Positions 51,000 to 63,260 of a DNA stretch of 64,000 bases are shown piece by piece; positions within the stretch are counted from its first letter, which is position 1, and each line of letters opens with the position of its first letter. The stretch comes from Pardosa pseudoannulata. Lineage: Eukaryota; Arthropoda; Arachnida; Araneae; Lycosidae. The stretch spans positions 102,467,693-102,531,692 of the forward strand of contig CM063503.1 in the NCBI GenBank assembly GCA_032207245.1, in the 5' to 3' direction. Position numbers and translations under genes: made by a program. The notes below the pieces were generated by a model. That model was not told the DNA's origin. It saw only the letters and a list, made by a program, of their open reading frames with translations, and made no database searches.

Positions 51000-51486
51000 T
51001 GTTGGCATATGGTATTTTTGGTAAATTGTTAGTCTTTCATTTATAATATCTATTCACACCTAGTTTTAAGTAGTATTGCAGTATATCAATAATATCAATA
51101 TTAATCTGAGGCTATATTGTGATATTAAATTTCTGATATCATCCAGCATTAGTGATAATTATTTCAAACTGTATCTAATTTTTCTGAGATTTCTGTATGT
51201 ATAATGTATTTATTAAGTATTTTAAATATTTTATTATATTAGGTATGACATAATGGTTCTGAAGTTAAAGTATTATTACTGGAAGAAAAAAGAATGTGTG
51301 TGAAGTCAAAAGTAGTACATGAATCACTTTAGAAAATGTTTTTTTGATGTCAAAATTAGTTTATTACCTAAAAATACTACTAGTGACCAAAGGTATGAAA
51401 CTTTTGATACATTAAATTTTTTGCTTTGTTATAGTTTTTGTAAATCTTCCTAATTGCTTTATTTTCTATTTTACAGTGATTCCCCG

Positions 51487-52027
51487 ATGAGGGTACGGGT
51501 CAGTCGCAGACTGTTGTTGGTTGTGTGTACATTGCTCTTAATCATAACAACTTTTTGGTACTGGACAAATTGCAATTCTTCTACCAGTGCATCTCAGAAG
51601 CAGTGGCATTTAAAAGAGCCTTGTGAACGTGGGCCATCACAATTAAAGAAAGTTGATGTTATTAATTCTGATTTATTTCGTGATGAAAATGATGTAGATG
51701 ATGACTTGAATGGAGGGCAACATGTTCATTTACGTAGTGGTCTTAGGGCACTAGAAGAAATTGAATGTTCTATAAATGACGAGTACACTGTTCCCTGTCG
51801 ACAAGAGAGTGGTGAAGTTTATGTTCCATTTTCATTTATACATAAATATTTTGAAGTGTATGGAAAAGTAGTAAAACATGGTGGCGTTGATAGATTTAGT
51901 TGGCAGCACAGTTACTCAAAGGTTTATTTTCCAAAACAGAAATATAATCCTAATCATGTGTTTCTATGGTTTGAGAACTATAATGTAGAAGTTCGAGATA
52001 GAGTCAAATGTGTCAGTGGTATTGAAG
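51487..52027 (+). CDS. GLCE: GLCE coding exon 1 (membrane anchor, N-terminal domain)
   Basis: The acceptor ACAG ends at 51476, and the ATG lies 10 bases into the exon. 180 codons plus one base are followed by GTTAGT. The frame is open upstream through the splice site, so coding sequence from an earlier exon is not excluded. Confidence 0.93.
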
Positions 52028-55000
52028 GTTAGTAGTAATTTTCTTTATATATTTTTTAAGTAACATTTAATAGAATTATTTCTTCTACTTCAAAAGTCAA
52101 ACTATATTGCTTTAGGTAATGTAGTTATAAGAAAAAATATTTATTAAAATTTAAAGAAAAAATTACATTATATATAATTAATAATTTGTAGAGTAACTGT
52201 TTAATGAATTACATTATTACAAAAATATGCTTGTATAATTTTTTTAATTATTTCTTTAATACATATTAGTAGAATATTTTTTAATGAAAGTATTGTATTT
52301 TCATCATAAACATAGTGTAAATGCACTTTACCCAGATTTCTTAATGAAAATTAGGGGAAGTTAATTTATATTAGCTTTTTGGCAATTGTGCAGTTATATG
52401 ACGACATTTACTTGAATAAATGATTGAATGAAATCATCATTTGAGCAGCTTTTATGGAATTCTCAAGAGCTGATCACTGCAACCAGAGGTCTTTAGGCAT
52501 TTACTTAGGCTACTGCATTTTAATTATTGGATTATTTAGAACAACACATAATTAGAATTTATTGATAAACCATATATGAATGAAGAAATTTTAATGTAGT
52601 TAATTTTAGTATTCTATTAACATTTTCTCAGCTCTTTATACCTAATGTACTGTTTAGTTAAATTAAAATTTTTCCATTCTCACAATTGAAACTAACATAT
52701 CAGAACATTACCTTATTTTTATATTTTCTATACTTATAATTTTTGCTTCTTTTCATTACTTTCTGACATGAGTTTTGTCTTTCAGTAGATTTAAGAGTAC
52801 TAACAAAAATACTAGAAAAATTAGTTAAAAATTACTCTTTTTTATTATTTATTTTTTAATATTGAAATGTATTCATATTGCATGCAAATCTGAAATGTTG
52901 ATCTTAAATAGCTTTTTTGTCCAATTAAAAAATAAATGTATATATTCTATAATTGCAGAACACTAAAATTGTTACAACATCAGAACTTATTTGTTTATAA
53001 TTATGTATGTTTTAACAAAAAGTATAAATTCATAATTTCTTTGTTAATTTTCATGTATTACCAGAAATAGTGATATATACCTAGAAAACGATAACATTTT
53101 AATTTTTTTAAATACGTATTGTACTGTTATTCATTTTTAACTACTTTAATATATTAAGTATCAAATCACAGGAGAAATTATGCTTTCTTATAACGAATAC
53201 TATTCTATATCTGTGCAGGTGTTCCAGTATCAACACAGTGGGATATTAGAGGTCATTATTATCCCATTCAAATTGCCCAGTTTGGATTGAGTCACTTTAG
53301 TAAAAATTTGACGGAAGGGGCCCCATCTGTAATAAACATTGAAGATGGGGAGAATACATTGCATGGTAAATGGTTGTACTCCAAGCACAATAGAATGTCT
53401 CTCAGAAAGATATATGATTCAGTATCAGGGAGTACAGTTTTGGAATTTAAAACTAAAGGTAAAGTTTCAGATTTATTTTGTTTTGTAATTTATTTATTAG
53501 TTGATCTATTAGTGTGTGAGGAAAAGCTAGTAAAAATATTTAATAAGTTTTAAATATTTTATAAGTATGAAAGCTGCCAGTCACTAAGTGGTTATTTGTA
53601 TTCTGTAATATCTATATATGTATATCATGATAAAAAATCAGGGTGGTAAATTATCAAACTCTAACATACTTTTTTCATCTTAATTAAATATAGAAATTTA
53701 TTCATAGCTGGAAACAGATAGTGTGTAATAATTTAACCTTTAAATGTGTTTATCCTCATGCATGAGGGTAGAGTTGTAAAAGCCATCGCCACTTTCTAAA
53801 AATGTATATAAGGTCTTTACGCTGTGAGAAAATTCTCTTGCTTGTGCATGGTTGCAGTTTAGATAAAACTTAAGCATTTAGAACATTTGAAAATAAAATG
53901 GTTGTTTTTGTTTTCAAAAATATTCTTTAACTATGGCTGTACAAGTTTAATCCCTACTATGCCTTTTGAATTTATTGAATCTTTAATTAGATCTGCATCA
54001 TAGATAAATTTAAAATCTATTCTGTATTATTTCCTACATTTTACAACTATTTATTATATTATACAAAATATATTATACTATTATACTATATATATTATAC
54101 TATTCTGTTATACAAAAAACTTAACATTTCCTGACAAACCTCCCTTAGGGCTCATGTAATAATTTATTTGCTTATACGAAGGAATGTTCAATATTCATAA
54201 TTTTATTCAGTTAAATAAAGGGAGCAAAGTTTTTTTGTAAACAGACTTGCTGTGCATATTAACTTCTCTGTATGGTTTTTCTTCCTTTTTCTTACAGAAT
54301 TTTTAAGATTCAATAATTAAAATTCAATGTTATTTTAGTTTAAAAGTGTTTTTAAAAAAGTGTATATTGTTTATATTTATATGTCTAATAAATACGTAAA
54401 CTTACTACATTTAATACAGACAAAAAAAATTATAGATTACACATACTAATATGAATATCATACATTTAAACTATAATAAAAAAAATCCAGAAAAACAGCA
54501 GAGTAGTGTTTTCACAGACAGAAATAGCTGTTATTCACATATACAAATTCTTTATTTATATGAAGATATAGTTCTACCTAATTTCTTCCTGGTCTTTGTA
54601 TAAATGAATTTCTACCATATATCATCATCATGTACTTCAGAATAGGAGACTGATACTCTGTGTTTTATGTTTGCCAAACATAATTACTCATAACATAACA
54701 TACTTTTCCTGTATTTAAAGTTAAACTGTTGTATGAAAAGTTGCATTTTTTTTAACCTTAACTTTGTATTCATTTTTTTTTTCTTTTACTGTATCATATT
54801 TTAAAAATGTTATGTTTGTATTTCATCTTTAGAATAATAATTTCCTTCTTAGTTTCTAATTGAATATATAATTACATTTCTAAAATTAAATTCTTTGATT
54901 AAATATTACTTACATGGGGTTATCAAACGTCAGTCCAGACATAAATTGAGTCTGTTTTGTGGTCCTTTTGCAAAACTCTATATCATAAAATCAGTCTTGT

Positions 55001-57943
55001 GAAAATGTCTCTTTAATAACTTAATCCCTAGAACATTGAATAAAGTTTCTTTTTAAAATTTAATGTGTTTGAATTCATCCTTCTCAGGAAAACATCTAAA
55101 GTAAGGAAAATTTTTAGGGTTTTGTTCTCTTTTTCTATATGTATATGACATGTCATATCCAGAGTTAAGGCAAATAAAAACAGTCCTATTGATAATAATT
55201 TTATTAACTCATAGTTCTATGTGAGAGCAACTTGCGCCATTTTCATTGTTCGTGATGGAGTTAAGCTTGGAATAGGTGTTCACAGTTCCATGTCCATGCG
55301 CTGACTGATCTTATCTGTTTATAAGCTCATCAAATAGCTCAAAAATGCTTCCTCCTGACCGGATGATCCCAAAAGCTTACGCAAGCATGGGTCTTTATTA
55401 TAAAAGAGTTCCCTTTTTAAAATTGCTTTTAACTCACGTAATTTCCAACTACCCCTTTTTTAGACCTGACATATATATGTAATATATCAAAATTATTATG
55501 CTTAAAATATCTAAAATTGTCCTTTTCCCCTTCTCATTCTTTAATACCTAATTTTGCAGCTGAAAAACTCAGATTTAAGGGAGTGTTCAATGACTTAAAT
55601 TCTTTTTACCCGTCTCCCAGAACTAATGCTAAAGTAAATGCTAGTTTACTGTTCACTGATCACATTTTTCAGCTGTTCCAGGAAAAATGGTTTGCTCTTC
55701 TAATGTCTAAATTACTGCATAATGCTGACTAAGCTGCTAGTCTCATGGGGAAAAAATTACATGATCCCATGTGATGAAAAATATGTAATAAAAATGTATT
55801 TTCATGATCATCCGATGTTAAGCTCGTGTTTTGTAAAGATGTACATTTCTAGTCTCAATTTACTTAGGTATTCTCATTGCCCAGTTAGCCTGGGCAATTC
55901 TAAATAATAAGAGCTACATCTTGTATAACGGGCGAGGAAAATTTTTAGCATTACATATTTATATATGTATTTCACAATTTATTTTAATTATATCTTTCAA
56001 AGTTTCATATAGAAATGTAATAACTTAAAATGCTCTTTATCACCTTACATTTTTTTTTTTTATGTCACAAAATGAGGACTTAAAAGTCTGGATTAACTTT
56101 TAGTTAAAATATTTTTATCCTCAAAATTCATTTAAAAATTTTCTTGTTTTCAAGATTTGTATTAAAGTATTCTAGAATAGCTTTACAGGATTTTATTCAC
56201 ATTTGTATCTTTAAGTTTGCATTCTGAATTCTTGGTGAACATTAAGTTAAGATCAAGTTTTTGATCTCTATGAAGAATGAAAAATAGTATGAAGTAACCA
56301 TTAAGTAGAGGATTTATTTCAAGATTGGTGATTTATGATATATTTAAGAGGAAATAATATCTAGTTGGATTTTTTAAAATCAAATTAGCATACTGATTCT
56401 GTGCTAAATTTTTGATTATAGCATTAAAATAAATTCTTATAGACTATCAAGCTAACAGTAGGTATGTAAGGTCTGAAATAAAATATTTCATTAATATTAA
56501 ATATTTTCAAATTTGTGTTTTAATGCCTCAAATTTTCATGGGTCTTTCAAATCCTATGTATACATTGCCGAATGGTGACCAAATGGGTAAGGGGCTGCTT
56601 TTCAGTACTGGAGTTTGTGGATTCAAACCCTATTGCTGATATAGATGCTTGTAACAGCTTGGAATTGGCTTTAAGCAGTAGGACCCAGTCTCATTAGCCC
56701 TTGTGTAGCAAAAAAGTAGAGTAGCACAAATCATCCAATGTACCTATTACCAGGTTAAAATGTTTTGATATTCAAACAAATATTCTTTTAAGACCTGGCA
56801 CATTGATTTTAGAAAGCTAAAAGTACCTTTATATTATAACTTTGACAAAATGTACAATTGTATTATACATTTGGAATACTTTTAATTTGTTTTCTTAACT
56901 TTATAATTTATTGTATAGGTCCAGGAACTGAAGTATCATTGTCGCTTGAAGAAGGCTTGGAGGAGACAACTTTAAACTGTGATTTGATGCTGATTGCAAA
57001 TGCTAGCATGACTGTGGTATTAAGTAGTACTGGGGACCAAACATTATACAAAATTCATTATATCATGTCTGATACTTTGATGACTGTTACAGATTATGAT
57101 GTGTATTATGGCATTGGAACAAGTATTCAGTGGAAAACATTGACAAGAGACTTATTCATTGACCTTAACAAAGGATTGCCTTCTATGCAAAATAGACGCA
57201 AAATTGCCAAGCCTCGGAACCTTCAAATCCATTCAATTATTTTAAGCGGTTTTGGAAGGATTGACAACATAAGTTTGAGTTCTACGTCTCATATGGCTCA
57301 TTTTTTTGCTGCTGCTAATTGGTTCCTCAATCATCAAGATGAAAATGGTGGCTGGCCTAATATGGTTACTCGTAAATTATCAAACGGAATGCTGGAGCTG
57401 GCTCCAGGGTGGTACTCTGCCATGGCCCAAGGTCAAGCAATGTCTTTACTTACTCGTGCATTCAAAGTAAGTGGTGATCTGCATTATCTGGAATCTGCTT
57501 TACGTGCCATTAATCTATTTAATGTAAGGTCTGAACAAAGAGGAATACTTACTACATTTCTCGGAAAGTATGTATGGTATGAAGAGTATCCTACTATTCC
57601 AAGCTCATTTGTGCTCAATGGCTTTATATATTCCCTTTTTGGATTGTATGATGTGCAACAAAGTGGTACTCATCAACTATGTAGAGAAGCAGGAAAACTC
57701 TTTCAAAATGGTCTAGTATCACTAAAGAAAATGCTTCCTTTATTTGATACAGGAGCTGGCTCAGTTTATGATCTTCGCCACTTTTCACTAGGTGTTGCAC
57801 CAAATTTAGCTCGCTGGGATTATCATAGCACACACATTAATCAACTTCTTTTTCTTAGCACTATCCATGATGATCCTATATTAAAATCAACATCTGAGAG
57901 ATGGACAGGTTATATGAAAGGAAAAAGAGCTCCACATAATTGA
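51487..57943 (+). CDS. GLCE: Heparan sulfate D-glucuronyl C5-epimerase (3 coding exons)
   Basis: Exons 51487-52027, 53219-53458 and 56919-57943 join in phase (1806 bp, 601 aa; the human protein is 617 aa). The enzyme converts D-glucuronic acid to L-iduronic acid in N-sulfated heparan sulfate chains in the Golgi. MRVRVSRR is followed by a hydrophobic segment (about residues 9-26), a type II signal anchor. Conserved blocks are [106 protein letters not shown] and [19 protein letters not shown]. Glu483, Tyr484 and Tyr562 correspond to human residues 499, 500 and 578, known as catalytic. NLT and other N-glycosylation sites are present. The start at 51487 matches the vertebrate MR-plus-anchor start. 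A longer N-terminus from 38036 is possible. Confidence 0.97.
53219..53458 (+). CDS. GLCE: GLCE coding exon 2
   Basis: Acceptor GTGCAG and donor GTAAAG. It encodes [20 protein letters not shown] through the NLTE site to [11 protein letters not shown], residues 181-261 with both end codons split. Confidence 0.95.
53459..56918. other. GLCE intron between coding exons 2 and 3
   Basis: 3.46 kb, AT-rich, with one SINE near its 3' end. A short open frame at 55517-55732 is not recognised. TA-rich microsatellite-like sequence lies near 54055-54100. Confidence 0.7.
56567..56737 (+). mobile_element. tRNA-derived SINE in GLCE intron
   Basis: Head with a box B-like GGATTCAAACCC, then GGAATTGGCTTTAAGCAGTA and CCCAGTCTCATTAGCCCTTG. 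Imperfect 11-bp flanking repeats (56556-56566 and 56738-56748) share nine bases. It lies just before the last coding exon, in sense orientation. Confidence 0.82.
56919..57943 (+). CDS. GLCE: GLCE coding exon 3 (catalytic C-terminal domain, stop)
   Basis: Acceptor GTATAG. 340 codons and TGA at 57941-57943. It carries the C-terminal alpha-helical catalytic domain with the WYEEYP and ARWDYH motifs. It ends KGKRAPHN, close to the vertebrate end. Confidence 0.97.
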
Positions 57944-59423
57944 TCTATTTTATCATTTAATAGTGTCAATATATACTTTGGCCATGCAAATTGTATAGAA
58001 GTATTCGATTTGTTAGAACTTTCAGAATAGACAACTATATATACACTATGCACATTTCTCTACGCATAAAATCTCTAAAGAGAAAATAAAGCTCTCATTT
58101 TTTATTACCTGCTGTATTTTAGCATAGTAGGATGTATAGGAAGGGAATTTTTGAATTTATAAACACTGTACAAAGTGAGTTAGTTTTATGACATATCTGA
58201 CTTCAGTTACAAAAGGGTGATTAAGTTTTCAATTTGACAGATTTCATATTTCTATTTTAGGAATGCTAATTAATATTTTGTCTGTTTTCTTATAACTGAC
58301 AACAAATGTTAAAGTAAATAGAACAAATCTATTGTTGGAGGAGGAAAATTTTCTTTCCAATTTTAAAAGTTAAAAATTACTCTAGATCCGTCCAAAACCA
58401 TTTTTACATATAAATTACAAAGTTACTGCAATAAAGGGTATAATAAAATAGATTAGTGTGTTAGTTTATGCCAACTAATTACTTTTCATTTTTGTTTCCA
58501 AATATGAAATATTTTGTAAAAATATTTGATTTTTGAAGCTTTAAATATGAGTATTATTTTTAATGTATACCATAAGTCATTGTTTATAGTATATAACAAT
58601 AACTCTAAAGTGTTCAATTCTTTCTTTTGAGAATTTTCAAAGGAGTGTCTTAAAGAATATTGAGATGTTAGGTTTTGTAATTCCTCCATTTTTTTTCTCA
58701 TTTGTTTGTGAGGACTTTTTTTTAATTTTACATTTAGTATTTATGATACTAAGTTATGTTTACTATGTATTAATCCATATATATATGGTTTATGTATGAA
58801 TACATTTATCTGTTTATAAATGTATGAACTTTCAGCTGCATGTGTATTTTCAATCAAAAGTGAGATTTTTAAAGTGTTTTTATCTTTATTTTCAGTACTT
58901 TTCAAGTAACCATTTGTTATTTGAAAGTAGTTGTATATACAGTGACTATAATACATAGCATTAACTGGAATTACAAATGACTTTATGAAATCTGTGGTAT
59001 TGATTATGCTTTAGAGTGATTTAGTTATTTTTTACTTCTTTTTCATTAACATAAATTGATTTGTATCTTATTTGAAATTTTGTTCAAAAGTGTATTATCA
59101 GTTTTTGGTATTGGGGGCTGAGTTGTAGAATCCCCTTACATTAAAAGTTATTTATTGTGTTTTAATATTTTATCAGAATAATAATAGATTAAACCTACAT
59201 TTGAAATCTATGCTCTAAACTTACTGTCTGTATACTTTTATTTCTTTTAAATTTAGGCTTAAGAAAAGAAATTAAGGGAAAGAAATTTCTTTTTGGAAAT
59301 GCATTTCTAAGAATAGCTTAGGCACTAGTTTGCATATTATAAACCATTTGAACACTTAAAGTAGTGAGTTGATGAGAAAAAATATTATTTCAATTACAGC
59401 AAATTATAGTATTTCTTAGGCAT

Positions 59424-59426
<3 letters not shown>

Positions 59427-59473
<47 letters not shown>
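59427..59473. repeat. (TA)n microsatellite
   Basis: About 23 TA units within the probable 3'UTR of GLCE. Confidence 0.95.
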
Positions 59474-59474
<1 letters not shown>

Positions 59475-59738
59475 CCTGAAATTCACCATCCAATTTTGTG
59501 TAATTCTTAAAGAAATTTTCAGTCAATAAAAGCTATCACAGTATTAAAACCTGTGACAAAATTTATGAATACATATCACTTGACATTGTACAACTTTAAC
59601 AAATTTTACCAATTGAACTGATATTTTTCCTTATTTATTATATTGTTAAATGATTGTCTAAAGTCTGTTATATGTATTGTAGCCACTGTGTTGTACTGTT
59701 GAGCCTCATTAATCTGTCCAATAATGAAATCTTTACTT

Positions 59739-59744
59739 AATAAA
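59739..59744 (+). terminator. Likely polyadenylation signal of GLCE
   Basis: AATAAA with a GU-rich downstream element within 30 bp. The nearer hexamer at 58085 has a weaker context. Confidence 0.5.
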
Positions 59745-59950
59745 GCATGATTGTTGTGTTATTGTGCCATATTTTTTTGTGCTTGAACTGATTTATCTTA
59801 ATATTATAGTAATGTTTTCATGCAATAAGTAAAAAAAAAAAAAAAAATCCTGAGGTGGTAAAAGACCATTCTTGCCTTGTTGAAAACTTAATAATAAATA
59901 CAGGATATTGCATAACAGTTAAGCTCTTCATGAATAATTTTTTGCCAAAT

Positions 59951-60088
59951 AATGGTTGAATTGTTAGGTGCCGTTTTTCAGCATGGCATGGATGTTCATA
60001 GCTATTCAAAATCAGCTTTAAATAAGTAGGTCCTGGTCTTATTAGCCCTTGTATAGCTAAACTGTAGATAGCAGCATACCAAACACAA
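59951..60088 (+). mobile_element. SINE copy with internal head deletion
   Basis: The 5' tRNA-like start and the body are present (GTAGGTCCTGGTCTTATTAG, CCCTTGTATAGC), but the box B region is deleted. Confidence 0.75.
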
Positions 60089-63000
60089 CCATGTATGATT
60101 TTTGTTATTTAAGCTAATTCTGTTTTCATATTATATCCAATACTAAAGTGAAATTTGCTATCAGATTCATTACAAACAAGAATAGTTTTTAAAAAAGTTG
60201 CTCTGAATTTTGTCTAATTACTTCTAGTCGTATCAAATACTACAATTTATTAATTTAGTTTGCATGCAAAATGTCATTAGTAAAAAAGTTCTTTGTTTGT
60301 TAGAGTTATAAGAATGTTAAACTTTAAATTTCAAGTTGTTTTTTTTAGTTATAATCTTTGAGCATATATGTAATATATATATTTATATAATGTTATCTTT
60401 TAGATATTATTGAAATTCTTGTAATTTTTACATTTGTAGTGTATTTCTCTGATTATTAAACATAGAAATACATGTTGGAATATGTTTTTAAGGAGAATTT
60501 TAGCATCATTATGTAGCCTGCTAACTGTTATGCATCCTTAGACAACAAATGTAAAGGGAAGCATATGTATTAATTTACTTTCACAGCTGTTAAATAACTT
60601 TATTTAACTACATTGTAGAAATATAGCTTATTCAATGAAAATTTTCCTGTCCATTAAATATTCATATTATTTGAAATTTCTATGGTTGTGATATTAGTAT
60701 AACTAATTTTTAAAGTCCATCTTTGTATTTTGAAGAAAATTACATTATACTGTTTGGTGTAAAAATACTGTTGTTATAAATACTTTAAGTATAATAGTGT
60801 GGATTATTTCATGGTAAATTCAGAATAGAAGCTTTTATTTATTTTAACTGTAACCATGATAAATATGTCTTTGACTTAAAATTAATCCTGTCATTTAGGA
60901 ATATGTTCTATAATTTAAGAAGTGAATGAAAATAAAATTGGACATTTAAAGTTGATTCTAATATGTATTAAAATATTTGCAAAAAGGAAAAATCTTTAGC
61001 TTTGTTACTAACTGTAGAAATCAGTTTTGATATCTTAATCTGTTGTGTAAATCTTTTTAAAGTATGTCTGAATATAAAATTTTGACTACTGATTCTCATG
61101 TTATATCAATGTAAGATATAGCTTAAATATAGTTCACTTTTTCCCTTTCTAAATTTTGTTTTTAGGAAAGATTAATTTTGTATTTGAAAAAAAAAATAAT
61201 TATTCAGCCAATTAAAAGGTTTTAATTATGGTTAGTGTTCATTTTTGAAACACTAGTTACAATAAATTGTCTAATTCAGTTTGTTTACACTTGTAAAGAA
61301 TTCATATTTTAAATGTAACAAAATTTTGTATAGTAAAAAAAAAATGAAAAAATATTAATATGGTACTTTGATTTGTAACATAAACATTTTCATTAAAAGT
61401 TGTGAAGGTCTGTCATATGTTAACTTAAAACTTCAAAGGGCTAAAAAAAATAATTTTTTAGTGTCATAAGAGTCAAGTTATGGTGAAAACAGGATTGTTT
61501 TTAAAAAGAAAAAATTATAAAGAGTTATTGTCTAAGGAGTATATGTGAATCTTAGCATGAACCCCACTTGATATTGTATCATTAGCATTTGTACAATTAT
61601 TAGCTATTTTAACAGAACCATACACAATATATATTTATTCAGTTTGAAACTTTAGTATTATAAAATCTAAACTGTTGTTTATATTTTGAATCCCTGAAAC
61701 TTTTAAAAGCATAGATTATGGCTAAATACCAATATGCATAATTGCAATGAGGTTCAACTGTACTCTGTATTTATTGTTTATATATTTCTATGCAATTTAT
61801 ATTTTTAAAATGATTTTAATACTCTGAAATTTTTGTAAATTCTCTTTTTATGTAATTTCTATAGTCTTGGTTTATGTGAATTGTAAAAGTTTTTATCAGT
61901 TGATTTTTTTAAACTGAAATAAGATGACATATCTCTCATAAATGGTTCCCTTGAACTATTCCTTAATTCCTCATCAAATGAAAATTGATATTAATAGAAC
62001 ACAGTTGTAAATGCAATCCCTATTATGTTTGTTCTTTTATTTTATTTTCTTCAATTTTTGTGATAATAGAAATATTTGCAAAACCTCAAGGTTTTTGAAA
62101 CCATTACAGAATTATTTACATTGTCAATAATTTATAAATTTTCTGTGAATTCGTGTTTTTTGCTTTTTATTTACATTTTATTATATAATAGCATTAAAAT
62201 CTGATTAATTTGTTAACAAATTTAACTTTTCAGCAGATGAAACAATCTGTTTTAGACAGAATTTTTTTTTTTTTAGTGTCCAGTTTCCTTTTTGAGCTAG
62301 CTACCTATGTCTAAATTCTTTTTCTATTAAGTCCTGACTTGGATTTTTTTAAAACTAATATTAATATTATTTAATTTTGCAAATGTGATATAGTGTGCTG
62401 AAATATTGATGATTTTCATTGTTTTGCCAATAATATGATGTATAGTTTTGTTTGGACATATATCACCTGTTTATATTTGTGTCAGATTTGCCTTATAACT
62501 CTTAATTCATTTTATTTCTCAAATGTGTTGCTCATTGAAAAGAAAATCTGAACTATGTGTGTATTGATGGCAGCTTTTTTTTTTTCTTTTGTTGACTTAA
62601 AGCTTAATTTTTTTTATATTTTGTTAAGTATGGGTAAATTTTTAAACGTGTTATTTTATTATTGATAAAGCTTTAATTCATTTTGATTGTTTCTAGAATT
62701 TTTCTGTTTAAATATTTCAACTTTATTTTATAGTCCAGTTTTGATTCACAAGTCAGAAGAGTCTTGTAGTGATTTGTAATATTTGAAATTCTCTTGACAT
62801 ATATACTGTTGCTTTTGTACAACATTAGGTGAATTGTTTGAACAGCATAAAATAAATATTTTTCTATTACGTAGAGTAAAACGGTCTAAATTTTGTCTTT
62901 TCGCTTTTACCTGTGATACACAGTGTTCTGTCTTATTATTTACAGATGTTTAAAATTTTATTAAAAATTTATATGCATAACTTTTTTCCAAATTGTCTTT

Positions 63001-63195
63001 ACTTTTGTAGTTTTAAAGTTTTTTTTTTAAATGAATTTTAAACTGTATTACCTCATTCAAGTTAGAGTTCATTTGCATACATGCTTAAATTTATTTATTT
63101 TTACCAGGTATATGAAGTAGTGTTAGATACTATGTTAAGTAAGGTTTTTTTTTTACCCATTTCACTTTGCTTTCATAGCCCGCTTGCTTAATGAA
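60089..63195. other. AT-rich intergenic sequence
   Basis: No gene or strong repeat is recognised. Many poly-T and poly-A tracts are present. Confidence 0.45.
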
Positions 63196-63197
63196 TA

Positions 63198-63260
63198 CAC
63201 AGTCTACTAGAAAGTAATTGGACACTTTCGATCTTGGGCATTTTGCCAAATATCTAGAAA
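63198..63260. mobile_element. Tc1-like terminal repeat fragment
   Basis: After a TA (63196-63197), the sequence CACAGTCTACTAGAAAGTAA and then TTGGACACTTTCG has the layout of Tc1-like inverted termini (CAGTC, then a TTGGACAC word). No matching right end or transposase occurs before the window ends, so it is either a solo end or continues outside. Confidence 0.45.

Larger units (their letters stand above)
57944..59760 (+). other. GLCE: Probable GLCE 3'UTR
   Basis: AT-rich sequence without ORFs follows the stop codon. An early AATAAA lies at 58085-58090. A later one at 59739-59744 is followed by a GU-rich stretch (TTGTTGTGTTATTGTG), a stronger cleavage context. A (TA)n run lies at 59427-59473. 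Transcript evidence would decide the end. Confidence 0.55.

Noticed and set aside
51454..51486. Upstream in-frame ATG giving [11 protein letters not shown] before the GLCE start
   Set aside because: It lies in the pyrimidine tract upstream of the acceptor at 51476 and is probably intronic.
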